A stretch of DNA of 64,000 nucleotides, taken from the NCBI RefSeq assembly GCF_016901775.1, contig NZ_JACJKW010000018.1, positions 1 to 64,000 of the forward strand, read 5' to 3'. The notes below the pieces were generated by a model that was not told where the DNA came from, did not search any database, and saw only the letters and a list, made by a program, of their open reading frames with translations. Origin of the DNA: Intestinimonas butyriciproducens (GTDB lineage: Bacteria > Bacillota > Clostridia > Oscillospirales > Butyricicoccaceae). How positions within the stretch are numbered: position 1 is the first letter of the stretch; every line of letters begins with the position of its first letter. The position numbers were made by a program, and so were the translations under genes. Shown one piece after another: positions 33,978 to 42,408 of this stretch.

Positions 33978-34907
33978 ATGGGTGGGACTGCATCAACCAT
34001 CATCAATCAGATCGTAGTCATGTTTCTTTTGATGTTTGTGGGACACCTATTATATAAGAAGAAGATCCTGGACGATGGGGGCACCCGCCAGCTTTCTGCG
34101 CTGCTGCTCAACATCGTCACCCCGGCGGTGCTCATCACCTCCTACCAGCGCCCCTTTGACAAAAAAGAGGCCCTGAGCCTGCTGGGGGCCTTCGGGTTCG
34201 CCTTTGTTACCTTTGTGGTGGTCATTGGGATGATGACCCTGTTTTACGGCAAAAGCAAAAAGCCCTATGCCCGGGATGCACGAATGTGCGTCATCTTCTC
34301 CAACAACGGATTTATGGCCATCCCCTTGCTCCAGGCCCTTCTGGGCTCCCAGGGGGTGTTTCTGGGCTCGGCCAGCATCGTCACCGCCACCCTTCTGGCC
34401 TGGACCTATGGGGTGAGTATGCTCCGGGGCAACCGGCAGGTGAATTTCTACCGCATCCTGATGAATCCCGGCACCCTGGCCCTCTTCGGCGGCATCCTGC
34501 TCTTCTGTTCCCCCTGGAAGCTCCCCGGGCCCATTTTCCAGGCGGTGGACTACCTGGGCAGCCTGAACACGCCCCTGGCCATGCTGGTGCTGGGGGTCTA
34601 TCTTTCCCAGGCCAGGGTGTTCTCCTGCCTGAAGGACAAGACGGTGTATATCCTCTCCTTCCTCAAGCTGATCGTGGCGCCGCTACTGTCCATGGCGGTG
34701 CTCTATTTCCTGGGGGCCCAGCGCACCGTGGCCATGGCTCTGGTGATCGGCATCGCCGCACCCAGCGGCGTGATCTCCGCCATGATGGCCCAGATGTTCG
34801 ACACCGATTATCTGTTCAGCACCCGGATCGTGGCTGTGACCACCCTGCTTTCCGCCATTACCATGCCCCTGCTCATCGCCGCCGCCGAATATTTGTGGAC
34901 AGCGTGA
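33978..34907 (+). CDS. AEC-family (auxin efflux carrier type) transporter
   Basis: 309 residues with about ten membrane segments in two inverted halves: NQIVVMFLLMFVGHLLYKKKILDDGGTRQLSALLLNIVTPAVLI at the start and VIGIAAPSGVISAMMAQMFDTDYLFSTRIVAVTTLLSAITMP at the end are typical of the family. It probably exports or imports an organic anion; the substrate is unknown. GGGAGG lies 5-8 nt before ATG 33978. The TGA stop lies in a half hairpin (ACAGCGTGA then GTCCGG), so the 3' end again touches the repeat. Confidence 0.9.
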   Translation: MGGTASTIINQIVVMFLLMFVGHLLYKKKILDDGGTRQLSALLLNIVTPAVLITSYQRPFDKKEALSLLGAFGFAFVTFVVVIGMMTLFYGKSKKPYARDARMCVIFSNNGFMAIPLLQALLGSQGVFLGSASIVTATLLAWTYGVSMLRGNRQVNFYRILMNPGTLALFGGILLFCSPWKLPGPIFQAVDYLGSLNTPLAMLVLGVYLSQARVFSCLKDKTVYILSFLKLIVAPLLSMAVLYFLGAQRTVAMALVIGIAAPSGVISAMMAQMFDTDYLFSTRIVAVTTLLSAITMPLLIAAAEYLWTA

Positions 34908-35094
34908 GTCCGGTGGCCCAGTGCCTGGGCAGTCAAGGGGTGCTCCCGCACCCGATCATGCAACCAGCCTTCGTGCTGTTGCTCAGCGCGGCAGCGCAGT
35001 ATGGGTCCAGCGTCACGCTGGTCCCGTGGCCGCCACGGCCATACTCTCTTTGCCCCATTGCACACAACCGGCCCTGGTTCAATGAGTTACACAG
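34903..35094. repeat. Hairpin-repeat island 7
   Basis: Starts at the AEC stop. Contains GCCCAGTGCCTGGGC, GGTGCTCCCGCACC, GCGCGGCAGCGC, CCAGCGTCACGCTGG and GTGGCCGCCAC and ends at the terminator. Confidence 0.85.
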
Positions 35095-35127
35095 TAAAAA
35101 AGCCGCCCGAAGGGGCGGCTTTTTTGT
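35095..35127. terminator. Bidirectional Rho-independent terminator
   Basis: A-run, AGCCGCCC/GGGCGGCT stem, T-run, between convergent genes. Confidence 0.88.
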
Positions 35128-35136
35128 GTGCTTGCG

Positions 35137-35667
35137 TTACGCTTCCAGATACTCGCCATATTCGAAATACCACTGGACAGCGCCGGGGTAATCCTGGATC
35201 AACTGCCGCATCTGCCGGAAGGCATCGGCATCGGGGGCCTGGCACACCCACTGGCGGGTATCTTCCCCTTCACCCTGGGTGATCAGGCAGCGGGGGGCGG
35301 GGGAGGTGTCCTGGGAAAACAGAGTGATCAGGTACCGGCCGTCCCCGGTTTCCAGCCAGATGCCGTCGGACTGGCCAAAGGGAACAGCCGCCGGGTTATC
35401 GCCGTCCTCCCAGGTGGGTTTCAGGCTTTGGAGGAACTGAGTGACCGTCTTTGTGTCCTCCGGGGCCAGGGGGATCTTGCCCAGCGGCTCGCCTTTGTCT
35501 GCGTCCCGTTCATAGCATGAGGCATTGACCAGGTAATACTCCCCATCCTTTGGCGTGGGGACGCTCCTGTCCTGCTGCCACCAGCGGTACTGAACGGCGG
35601 TGACGGCCCCCAGCACCACTACCGTGAGCAGGGCGAAAATGATCCATTTCCGTTTCATCCGTTTCAT
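35137..35667 (-). CDS. Membrane-anchored extracytoplasmic protein of unknown function
   Basis: 176 residues: basic start (KRMKRKW), one membrane segment at about 7-25, then a soluble outer domain (DGEYYLVNASCYERDADKG, KTVTQFLQSLKPTWEDG, GDGRYLITLFSQD). I recognise no family. It is a single-gene unit with its own promoter and terminator. Confidence 0.75.
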   Translation of the reverse strand: MKRMKRKWIIFALLTVVVLGAVTAVQYRWWQQDRSVPTPKDGEYYLVNASCYERDADKGEPLGKIPLAPEDTKTVTQFLQSLKPTWEDGDNPAAVPFGQSDGIWLETGDGRYLITLFSQDTSPAPRCLITQGEGEDTRQWVCQAPDADAFRQMRQLIQDYPGAVQWYFEYGEYLEA

Positions 35668-35696
35668 AGGGAGTCCCCCTTTCTTTTTATGAGTTT

Positions 35697-35725
35697 AGTA
35701 TACTATAACCCGGTCAAACCGTCAA
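35697..35725 (-). promoter_or_regulatory. Promoter of the 35.1-35.7 kb gene, next to a repeat hairpin
   Basis: On the minus strand TTGACG (35725-35720), 17-bp spacer, TATACT (35702-35697). One base upstream of the -35 is the hairpin CGGCGTCACGCCG, a stem variant of the common CAGCGTCACGCTG. Confidence 0.75.
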
Positions 35726-35953
35726 GCGGCGTGACGCCGGTCCGGTGTCCGGACGGCCAGGCGGTGCTGCCGCACCCGATCATAACGCTTAGGCCGGTCT
35801 GATGCCGTGGCGGGTCGCCACCAATCCCCCCGGCGGCGCAAGCCGCCACCCCCCTTTGCACAAGGGGGGCTTTTCTTTGCCTTATGGTACACAACCGGCC
35901 CCGGTTCTGTTGCTCAGCGCGGCAGCGCAGTATGGGTGCAGCGTCACGCTGCC
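35726..35953. repeat. Hairpin-repeat island 8 (between divergent genes)
   Basis: Bounded on both sides by -35 hexamers. Contains CGGCGTGACGCCG (35727-35739), GTCCGGTGTCCGGAC, GGTGCTGCCGCACC, GTGGCGGGTCGCCAC, a CAATCCCCCC...GCACAAGGGGGG module with GGCGGC/GCCGCC inner stem (35822-35869), GCGCGGCAGCGC and GCAGCGTCACGCTGC (35938-35952). Confidence 0.88.
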
Positions 35954-35982
35954 TTGCAGGAAAGCGGGGAATATGGTATGCT
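35954..35982 (+). promoter_or_regulatory. Promoter of the YczE-like gene, next to a repeat hairpin
   Basis: TTGCAG at 35954-35959, 17-bp spacer, TATGCT at 35977-35982, one base after GCAGCGTCACGCTGC. Confidence 0.6.
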
Positions 35983-36017
35983 GGGGGGAGTAAACCACAG
36001 AGAAAAGGGGAAAAACA

Positions 36018-36692
36018 ATGGGAAGATGGAAGGATTTAGGGAAACGGTTTGTCATCTTGTTCGTGGGGTTTTTTCTGCTGGCGCTGGCCAGCGTCTTTAT
36101 GAAACAGGCCAACATCGGCCTGGGGCCATGGGATGCCCTCCACGACGGCATCTCCCGTCAGACGCCCCTCACCTATGGCCAGGCCTCCATGGCCGTGGGC
36201 CTTCTGATCGTGGTGGTGGATTTCCTTTGCAAAGAGCGGCTGGGCTTCGGCACGCTGCTGAATATCTTCGTCATCGGCCTGCTCATTGACCTGGTGCTGG
36301 AAGCGGGACTGATTCCCAAAATGAGCGGCGCATTCCTGCCGGGGCTTCTCTATGGTTTCTGCGGCATGGTGCTGATGGCTTTGGGCATCTGGCTCTACAT
36401 CGGCGCCGCCATGGGCGCCGGGCCCCGTGACAGCCTGATGGTCATCCTCACCCGCCGCACCGGAAAACCGGTGGGCCTTTGCCGGGCCACCGTGGAAGGG
36501 GTGGCGTTGGTGCTGGGCTTCCTCCTGGGGGGCCAGGTGGGGCTGGGCACGGTGGTATTCACCCTGCTAGGCGGGCCTGTGATGCAGGTGGTTTTCCGCC
36601 TGGTGCATTTCGATGTAAAGGCGGTGCGCCACGATACCTTCAAAGATACCCTGCGCCAGTGCATCCCGGAAAAGGGTGCCGTAAGCCGGTAA
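36018..36692 (+). CDS. YczE/YitT-type integral membrane protein
   Basis: 224 residues with about six membrane segments. LASVFMKQANIGLGPWDALHDGIS near residue 20 and GIWLYIGAAMGAGPRDSLMVILTRRTG near 125 are typical of the YczE/YyaS group. Transport or membrane function unknown. GGGGAAAAAC precedes the ATG. Ends shortly before the convergent stop at 36735; a GAGCCGGAATGGCTC hairpin (36696-36710) may serve as terminator. Confidence 0.83.
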   Translation: MGRWKDLGKRFVILFVGFFLLALASVFMKQANIGLGPWDALHDGISRQTPLTYGQASMAVGLLIVVVDFLCKERLGFGTLLNIFVIGLLIDLVLEAGLIPKMSGAFLPGLLYGFCGMVLMALGIWLYIGAAMGAGPRDSLMVILTRRTGKPVGLCRATVEGVALVLGFLLGGQVGLGTVVFTLLGGPVMQVVFRLVHFDVKAVRHDTFKDTLRQCIPEKGAVSR

Positions 36693-36734
36693 AAAGAGCC
36701 GGAATGGCTCCGCTTAGGCGGCGGGGGAAAATGT

Positions 36735-37499
36735 CTAGTCCTGGTCTTTAGAGGAGGGCCGGGCGGGAACCGGCCGCAGGAAAGCCCACAGGCCGATGCT
36801 TGCGGCAGGATAGAGGAAGAGGGAATAATTGATCCGGGAGCCATAGACATTCCGGCGGCCCCAGTCGGTATCCAGATCCAAAGAGCCGTCCCGTCGGTAA
36901 CGCAGGGAGCCGTCCTCATTGTAGGTATAGTGGACACCTTTGATGAATGTTTCATGGCCAACCACGCCCCGGATCTGGCTGTTCACCAGGATCTGGAATG
37001 CAAAGACCAGGTTGATCAGCAGGCTGAGCACGATCCCGGCGGCCAGCTTGCTCCGCACCTGGGGGGTATGGCATTCCGGCGTCTTCCGATAGACCTTTCC
37101 GTATTTTATATTGAGGGAGAGAGAATAAATGAGCAGCAGAAGGAAGAGCAGGTCAAACTGCTGTGCCAGGAAAATTTGCACGGCAAGGGCCAGTAGAACG
37201 GCGATGGGAAAAGACGCCGCAAGAATCTCCTTGTAAGGCATATTTTTCTCCCCATGCCGGATGGAATGGGACAGGATGAAAAAAGCCGCCGTCAACAGAA
37301 AAGCAATGAGGTGGAGCAGCAGAAAAAAGGGAAGCACTGCCGGGAGATTGCGCGCCATGGCGGAAAAAAGGAGCGCAATGTCCGTTCCTCCGCCCTGTAT
37401 GATGAGCTTGGCAGCACTAGACAGAAGGCGGATCAGATAGACCAACACAATGAGAAGCCAAAATGATTTTTTCTTGCAGATAGCCATTCCCCATTTCAT
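36735..37499 (-). CDS. Multi-pass membrane protein of unknown function
   Basis: 254 residues with about five hydrophobic segments (residues near 12-32, 47-77, 92-130, 155-175, 225-245) and a charged outer loop rich in Asp and Arg repeats (YNEDGSLRYRRDGSLDLDTD). No family recognised. AAGGA lies 11 nt before ATG 37499; a GTG three codons upstream is too close to that site. A+T content and the Lys/Ile-rich start differ a little from neighbours. Confidence 0.75.
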   Translation of the reverse strand: MKWGMAICKKKSFWLLIVLVYLIRLLSSAAKLIIQGGGTDIALLFSAMARNLPAVLPFFLLLHLIAFLLTAAFFILSHSIRHGEKNMPYKEILAASFPIAVLLALAVQIFLAQQFDLLFLLLLIYSLSLNIKYGKVYRKTPECHTPQVRSKLAAGIVLSLLINLVFAFQILVNSQIRGVVGHETFIKGVHYTYNEDGSLRYRRDGSLDLDTDWGRRNVYGSRINYSLFLYPAASIGLWAFLRPVPARPSSKDQD

Positions 37500-37543
37500 A
37501 GGGATCACGATCCTTTCATGAAGAATTGTTAATTTCTATAAAA

Positions 37544-37572
37544 AGGATACCATAGGCTGATAAAAATATCAA
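37544..37572 (-). promoter_or_regulatory. Promoter of the 36.7-37.5 kb gene
   Basis: On the minus strand TTGATA (37572-37567), 17-bp spacer, TATCCT (37549-37544). Repeat island 9 begins within a few bases upstream. Confidence 0.6.
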
Positions 37573-37980
37573 GCCGGTCCGGTCCGGTAGCCGGACAGGT
37601 CCGGTGTCCGGACAGCCAGGCGGTGCTGCCGCACCCGATCATGCAACTGGCCCTGGTTCTGTTGCCTAGTGCGGGAGCACAATATGGGTGTCCCGACACG
37701 GGACCAATCCCCCCGGCGGCGCAAGCCGCCACCCCCCTTTGCACAAGGGGGGCTTCTTTGCCGGATTGCACACAACGGGCCTTTTCTGCGGTACTGGGCC
37801 AGGATTGCAGAGCGGCCCCTTCCGGGTGATGGTTTATCACACCCGGAGCATAGGAGCGAACAACGCATGATGCCGGAGACAGGAACGGGTGCAGCGTCAC
37901 GCTGCCCGGAGCATAGGAGCGAACAACGCATACAGCCTGGGAGAGTTTTGGCCGTCCCGACACGGGACCGACACCGGGTA
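37573..37980. repeat. Hairpin-repeat island 9 (upstream of FHA-FtsW)
   Basis: About 400 bp without a gene. GTCCGGTAGCCGGAC, GTCCGGTGTCCGGAC, GGTGCTGCCGCACC, GTCCCGACACGGGAC, a CAATCCCCCC...GCACAAGGGGGG module (37705-37752), a CCGGGTG-armed long stem (37822-37846), CAGCGTCACGCTG, two copies of a GGAGCATAGGAGCGAACAAC line and a final GTCCCGACACGGGAC. Confidence 0.88.
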
Positions 37981-37993
37981 GGAGATAGTAGTT

Positions 37994-39757
37994 ATGGATC
38001 AGATCAATTTGCTTTTTGAACCACTGTTCGATTTTCTGGAGAGCGTTCCCCAGGCGGGGCCGTGGTATACCAATACCATCCGCTTTGTCATGCCCTTTCT
38101 GGCCCTGGGAGTGCTCATCGATGTGCTCCGCTCTCTGCTGCGGGCTCACAACCCGGCGGAGACCTGGGGCTACCTGGAGACCCCGGAAGGGGAGCAGCTG
38201 CCCATCACCCACTGGGAAAATACCCTGGGCCGGGCCCCCTCCTCCGATGTGGTGCTTTCTTACCCCAGCGTGTCCCGCACCCACGCCGGCCTGATCCGGG
38301 ACGACGCGGGGGAGTGGACGGTCACCGACCTGGGCAGCAAAGGGGGCACCCTGGTCAACGGGGAAGAGGTGGAGGGCAAAACCCCCATCCATCCGGGGGA
38401 TACCCTGGAACTGGGCGGGGTGGAACTGCTCTTCCTGCCGGTGCCCCAGGAGGAAAAACAGCGGGAGATCGCCAAACGGCGGAAAAAAAGCCGCCCGGTG
38501 CCCCCCTGGGGCTCCCTAGTGATCCTCACCCTCTTCCAGCTTCTCACCGTCGTCCAGTTCGCCGTGGCCGAGGGAAGAGAGTGGAACCCCCAGATCCCCC
38601 TGGCCTTCTTCGGTTTGACCTGCACCATGTGGTGCTATGTGTTCGCCCTGCGGGCCATGCGCCGGGTGGGCTTTGAAATGGAGATCATCGTCTTTTTCCT
38701 GTGCACCCTCAACCTGGCGGTGACGGCTTCGGCCGCTCCCAGCGGTGTGCTGAAAGAATTTTTGATGATCCTCCTGGGCCTTCTGGTCTTTCTGGCCCTG
38801 GGCTGGTATCTGCGGGACCTGGGCCGTGCATCCCGCCTGCGCTACCTGATGGGGGCCGGGGCCGTGGTGCTCTTTCTCATCAACCTGGCCATCGCCGGGG
38901 TGAGCCACGGCGCACGCAACTGGGTGGAGATCTTCGGCATCCGCTTCCAGCCCTCGGAACTGATCAAGGTGGCCTTTGTCTATGCCGGGGCCGCTACCCT
39001 GGATAAGCTCTTTACCAAGCGGAACCTTTATGGCTTCATCCTGTTCACCGGCTTTTGCCTGGGGTGCCTTGCCATTATGAAGGACTTCGGCACCGCTGCC
39101 ATCTTCTTTGTGACCTTTCTGGTCATCGCCTTTCTGCGCTCGGGGGATTTTGCCACCCTGTCCCTGATCACCGGCGGCGCCGCCTTTGCGGGCATGATGG
39201 TGCTGCGGTTCAAACCCTATATCGCCGAACGCTTTGCCGTGTGGGGCCATGTGTGGGAACAGGCCAGCGGCAAAGGCTTCCAGCAGACCCGCACCATGTG
39301 CGCCGCCGCTTCCGGGGGTCTTGTGGGCGTGGGGGCCGGAAAGGGCTGGCTGGAAAGCGTCTTTGCCGCCGATACCGACCTGGTGTTCGGCATGCTGTGC
39401 GAAGAATGGGGGCTGATCATCGCCCTTTTGTCGGTGGCGTGCCTGATCACCCTGGCGGTTTTCGCCGTGCGGTGCACCAAGGCCGGACGGTCTACCTTCT
39501 ATACCATCGCCGCCTGCGCCGCCACATCCCTGCTGGTGTTCCAGAGCATCCTGAATATCTTCGGCTCGGTGGATCTTTTGCCCCTCACCGGCGTCACCCT
39601 GCCCTTTGTCTCCCACGGCGGCTCCAGCATGATCAGCGCCTGGGGACTTCTGGCCTTCCTCAAGGCCGCCGACACCCGTCAGAATGCCAGCTTCGCCATC
39701 AAGCTGGAAAAAAGGAGCAAAAGAAAGGAACGGTCTGATTATTATGAAGAAGATTGA
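37994..39757 (+). CDS. FHA domain - FtsW/RodA/SpoVE fusion protein
   Basis: 587 residues. A first membrane segment at about 28-48 is followed by a cytoplasmic FHA domain at about 65-150 (TLGRAPSSDVVLSYPSVSRT with the Arg and SxxH-like core, LGSKGGTLVNG), a basic linker, and a SEDS polymerase domain from about 175 on (NWVEIFGIRFQPSELIKVAF, MKDFGTAAIFFVTF, LLPLTGVTLPFVSHGGSS). FHA domains bind phospho-threonine, so peptidoglycan polymerisation here may be tied to a Ser/Thr kinase, which is not in this window. GGAG precedes the ATG. It overlaps the next gene, a penicillin-binding protein, by 14 bp. Confidence 0.92.
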   Translation: MDQINLLFEPLFDFLESVPQAGPWYTNTIRFVMPFLALGVLIDVLRSLLRAHNPAETWGYLETPEGEQLPITHWENTLGRAPSSDVVLSYPSVSRTHAGLIRDDAGEWTVTDLGSKGGTLVNGEEVEGKTPIHPGDTLELGGVELLFLPVPQEEKQREIAKRRKKSRPVPPWGSLVILTLFQLLTVVQFAVAEGREWNPQIPLAFFGLTCTMWCYVFALRAMRRVGFEMEIIVFFLCTLNLAVTASAAPSGVLKEFLMILLGLLVFLALGWYLRDLGRASRLRYLMGAGAVVLFLINLAIAGVSHGARNWVEIFGIRFQPSELIKVAFVYAGAATLDKLFTKRNLYGFILFTGFCLGCLAIMKDFGTAAIFFVTFLVIAFLRSGDFATLSLITGGAAFAGMMVLRFKPYIAERFAVWGHVWEQASGKGFQQTRTMCAAASGGLVGVGAGKGWLESVFAADTDLVFGMLCEEWGLIIALLSVACLITLAVFAVRCTKAGRSTFYTIAACAATSLLVFQSILNIFGSVDLLPLTGVTLPFVSHGGSSMISAWGLLAFLKAADTRQNASFAIKLEKRSKRKERSDYYEED

Positions 39758-41090
39758 AAAACGGGCCCTCCTTTGCCTGCTCCTGTCCGGGGCCCTGGTG
39801 CTGGGACTGTGCATCTTTTCGGTGCGGTTTTTCCTCCAGGGCAGCCAGTGGGCCTCCTTTTCGGCAAACCAGCATCTCTATGCCGGCGGGGGACTGAGCC
39901 GTGGGGCGGTGCTGGACCGCAACGGCGTGGTGCTGGCCGAAACCAAGGACGGCAAGCGGCAGTATAACGAAAGCAAAAGCGTGCGCATGGCCACCCTCCA
40001 TGCCGTGGGGGATTCTCAGGGGCGCATCGGCACCGGCATCCAGACCCGCCTGGCGGGCAAGCTCAGCGGCTATAACCCCATCACCGGCGTCAGCGTCACC
40101 GGCGGGACCGACATCACCCTCACCCTGGATTCCCAGCTTTGCGCCACGGCCTATGAAGCCCTGAACGGGGCCAAGGGCACGGTGGGGGTCTATAACTACA
40201 AAACCGGGGAAGTGCTCTGCATGGTGTCCACCCCCACCTATGACCCCCAGAACCCCCCGGAAATCAGCGAGGACGACCCGGCCTACGAAGGGGTGTACCT
40301 TAACCGGTTTCTGTCGGCCAGCGTGGTGCCCGGCTCCATTTTCAAAACGGTGACCACCGCCGCGGCCATCGAGAATATGGACGATCTGATGGACCGTACC
40401 TTCCATTGCGACGGGGAAACGGTCATCGGCGGGGCCAAAATCACCTGCCCCAAGGCCCACGGCGACCTGACCATCGGGCAGGCCTTCACCGTCTCCTGCA
40501 ACTGCGTCTATGGTCAGCTGGCTTCCGAGCTGGGGGCCGATACCATGGAGGAAGTCACCGAAAAGGCCGGGCTGATGGATTCCATTTCGGTGAGCGGCAT
40601 CGACACCGCCAAGGGCTCCTTTGATTTTGACGAAAGGGACAAGGGGAGCCTGGCCTGGGCGGGCATCGGCCAGGATGAGGACCTTTTAAACCCCTGCACC
40701 ATGATGACCTTTATGGGGGCGGTGGCAAACGGCGGCAAGGCCGCGCTGCCTCAGCTGGTGCTGGACGGGGGCGGACTGCTGGACGCCCTGGGCAGTAAGC
40801 AGACCGGGGAGCTGATCGAAAAGGATACCGCCGAGACCCTTTCTTCCATGATGCGGGACAATGTGCTGAATAACTACGGCGAGGGAAAACTGGAAGGCCT
40901 GGGCCTGTGCGCCAAGTCGGGCACCGCCCAGGTGGGCGGGGACAAAACCCCCAACGCCTGGTTCACCGGTTTTCTCCAGAGCGAAGAGCAGCCCCTGGCC
41001 TTCATCGTGCTGGTGGAAAACGGGGGAAGCGGCAGCCAGGTGGCGGGAAACATCGCCAAACAGGCGCTGGCCGCCGCTGTGGGACGGTAG
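39744..41090 (+). CDS. Class B-like penicillin-binding protein (transpeptidase)
   Basis: 448 residues. One membrane segment at about 8-30 and a short N-terminal region, then the transpeptidase domain with SxxK in PGSIFK near residue 198, SxN in SCN near 251 and KSGTAQ near 393. It resembles PbpA/FtsI-like partners of SEDS proteins and is shorter than usual PBP2 (no PASTA, reduced pedestal). Co-translation with FHA-FtsW points to a polymerase-transpeptidase pair. The TAG stop's G starts a GCGGGGCGCCCCCGC hairpin. Confidence 0.92.
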   Translation: MKKIEKRALLCLLLSGALVLGLCIFSVRFFLQGSQWASFSANQHLYAGGGLSRGAVLDRNGVVLAETKDGKRQYNESKSVRMATLHAVGDSQGRIGTGIQTRLAGKLSGYNPITGVSVTGGTDITLTLDSQLCATAYEALNGAKGTVGVYNYKTGEVLCMVSTPTYDPQNPPEISEDDPAYEGVYLNRFLSASVVPGSIFKTVTTAAAIENMDDLMDRTFHCDGETVIGGAKITCPKAHGDLTIGQAFTVSCNCVYGQLASELGADTMEEVTEKAGLMDSISVSGIDTAKGSFDFDERDKGSLAWAGIGQDEDLLNPCTMMTFMGAVANGGKAALPQLVLDGGGLLDALGSKQTGELIEKDTAETLSSMMRDNVLNNYGEGKLEGLGLCAKSGTAQVGGDKTPNAWFTGFLQSEEQPLAFIVLVENGGSGSQVAGNIAKQALAAAVGR

Positions 41091-41145
41091 CGGGGCGCCC
41101 CCGCAGGCAAAGATTCTTTGGCGGGGCGCCCCCGCAGGCACTTGC
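41088..41145. repeat. Short direct repeat after the penicillin-binding protein gene
   Basis: Two copies of a GCGGGGCGCCCCCGCAGGCA unit (41090 and 41121), each a 15-nt hairpin with a tail, separated by AAGATTCTTTG. Confidence 0.75.
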
Positions 41146-41147
41146 AG

Positions 41148-41196
41148 CCCCCTTGAAGCGGCTTTTGCCGCTTCAAGGGGGTTTTGCTGTTTTTTC
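41148..41196 (+). terminator. Rho-independent terminator
   Basis: A 15-bp stem with CCCCCTTGAAGCGGC and GCCGCTTCAAGGGGG arms, a TTTT loop and T-rich sequence after it. Confidence 0.85.
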
Positions 41197-41348
41197 CAAA
41201 GGCTCGTCCGCCTTTTTTCGTCTTTTTCCCGTTTGCGGCAAAAAAAGACGGAAGAAACCGGATAAAATGGGGCATACTTCTCTATAAGGAACGAAAGGCC
41301 GGATTTTTCTTTGAAAAAATCTCCGGCGGAAAAAAGGAGGATGCCCAA

Positions 41349-42005
41349 GTGGGAAAAAAACAAATGGTGGCTGCACTTTGCACAATGGGAATGCTGGCCA
41401 TGCCTGTTCAGGCGGCGGAAAACAGTCCGGCGCCGGGACGGGAGCTGTATGGTATTCTGAACAGCCTGTGCCAGCTGGTGCGTCAGCAGGTGCTGGAGGA
41501 AGAGCCGGTGTGCGAAGCGCCTTTACCGGAGAGCCCCGCGGGGCTGAGCCAGACCGAGCCGGCCCAGGAGACCCTGGCGGCAGCGGAGGAAGCGCCCAGC
41601 CCCACCCCTAAGATCAGCCTGACGCCCCAGGAGGTTTCCATGATGGAATATGTGGTGGAGAGGGAAGTCCACGGGGCCAGCTATGCCCACAAGATCGCCG
41701 TGGCCAATGTGATCGTCAACCGGGTGCTGGACAGCCGGTTCCCCGGCACCGTGGAGGAAGTTCTCCACGCACCCAAGCAGTTTCCCATTTCCATCGGGAA
41801 TTATTACAACCCCAAGTGGCATCCCAGCGATGAGACCATCAACGCGGTGTATGCCGCCGTCTATGAGCCGGACACCACCGGCGGGGCCTTGTATTTCTAT
41901 GCGCCCCGGTACACGGCAGGAAAGACGGCGTCCTGGTTTGAAAACAGCCTGACTTTCTGCTTTGAAATGGAAGGCCACCGCTTCTTTTCGGCAGCGGCCC
42001 AGTAG
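41349..42005 (+). CDS. Secreted cell wall hydrolase, SleB/CwlJ family
   Basis: 218 residues. A signal peptide of about 21 residues (VAALCTMGMLAMPVQAAE), a Pro/Glu-rich linker, and the hydrolase_2 domain from about 95: REVHGASYAHKIAVANVIVNRV with the catalytic Glu, and FPISIGNYYNPKWHPSDETINAV. Such enzymes cut spore cortex or vegetative peptidoglycan. Start GTG 41349 is 8 nt after AAAAAGGAGG; the longer upstream frame is not needed. The TAG stop is the 3-nt loop of the hairpin GCCCAGTAGCTGGGC (41997-42011), so the last residues (SAAAQ) are shared with the repeat. Confidence 0.9.
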   Translation: MGKKQMVAALCTMGMLAMPVQAAENSPAPGRELYGILNSLCQLVRQQVLEEEPVCEAPLPESPAGLSQTEPAQETLAAAEEAPSPTPKISLTPQEVSMMEYVVEREVHGASYAHKIAVANVIVNRVLDSRFPGTVEEVLHAPKQFPISIGNYYNPKWHPSDETINAVYAAVYEPDTTGGALYFYAPRYTAGKTASWFENSLTFCFEMEGHRFFSAAAQ

Positions 42006-42324
42006 CTGGGCACCCATACTCTCCCCGGCTCGATGCGCTGTTGTTCCTGGGTGCTCCGGGTGTGATAAACCATCACCCGGGAGGTGCCGCTTTGCAATCC
42101 TGGCCGAAAGCATAGAAAAAGCTCCCCACAGGGGAGCTTTTCTTTTTGCTTGGTTGTGCGGCCCAGCGCGGGAGCGGTCCCGTGTCGGGACGGCCGTTCC
42201 TCTCTTTGTCTGAGTGAAAACAACGGACCCTCGTTCTGTTGCCGGGCGCGGCAGCGCAGATTGGGTGCAGCGTCACGCTGCTTGCCCAGCGCGGGAGCGC
42301 AGTATGGGTGCAGCGTCACGCTGC
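41997..42324. repeat. Hairpin-repeat island 10 with terminator
   Basis: GCCCAGTAGCTGGGC, a CCGGGTG-armed long stem (42056-42080), a terminator, GTCCCGTGTCGGGAC, GCGCGGCAGCGC, CAGCGTCACGCTG twice; the last copy, GCAGCGTCACGCTGC at 42310-42324, lies one base before the next -35. Confidence 0.88.
42113..42147 (+). terminator. Rho-independent terminator inside island 10
   Basis: AAAAAGCTCCCC/GGGGAGCTTTT stem with loop ACA and a following T-rich run. Confidence 0.85.
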
Positions 42325-42325
42325 C

Positions 42326-42354
42326 TTGACGGGGGAGGGAGGATGTGGTAAATT
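42326..42354 (+). promoter_or_regulatory. Promoter of the 42.4 kb gene, next to a repeat hairpin
   Basis: TTGACG at 42326-42331, 17-bp spacer, TAAATT at 42349-42354, one base after GCAGCGTCACGCTGC. Confidence 0.7.
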
Positions 42355-42408
42355 AAAACTATAATAAGTTAGTGTAAAAAACATCATGAGAAAGCGGGGG
42401 TGGATCGG

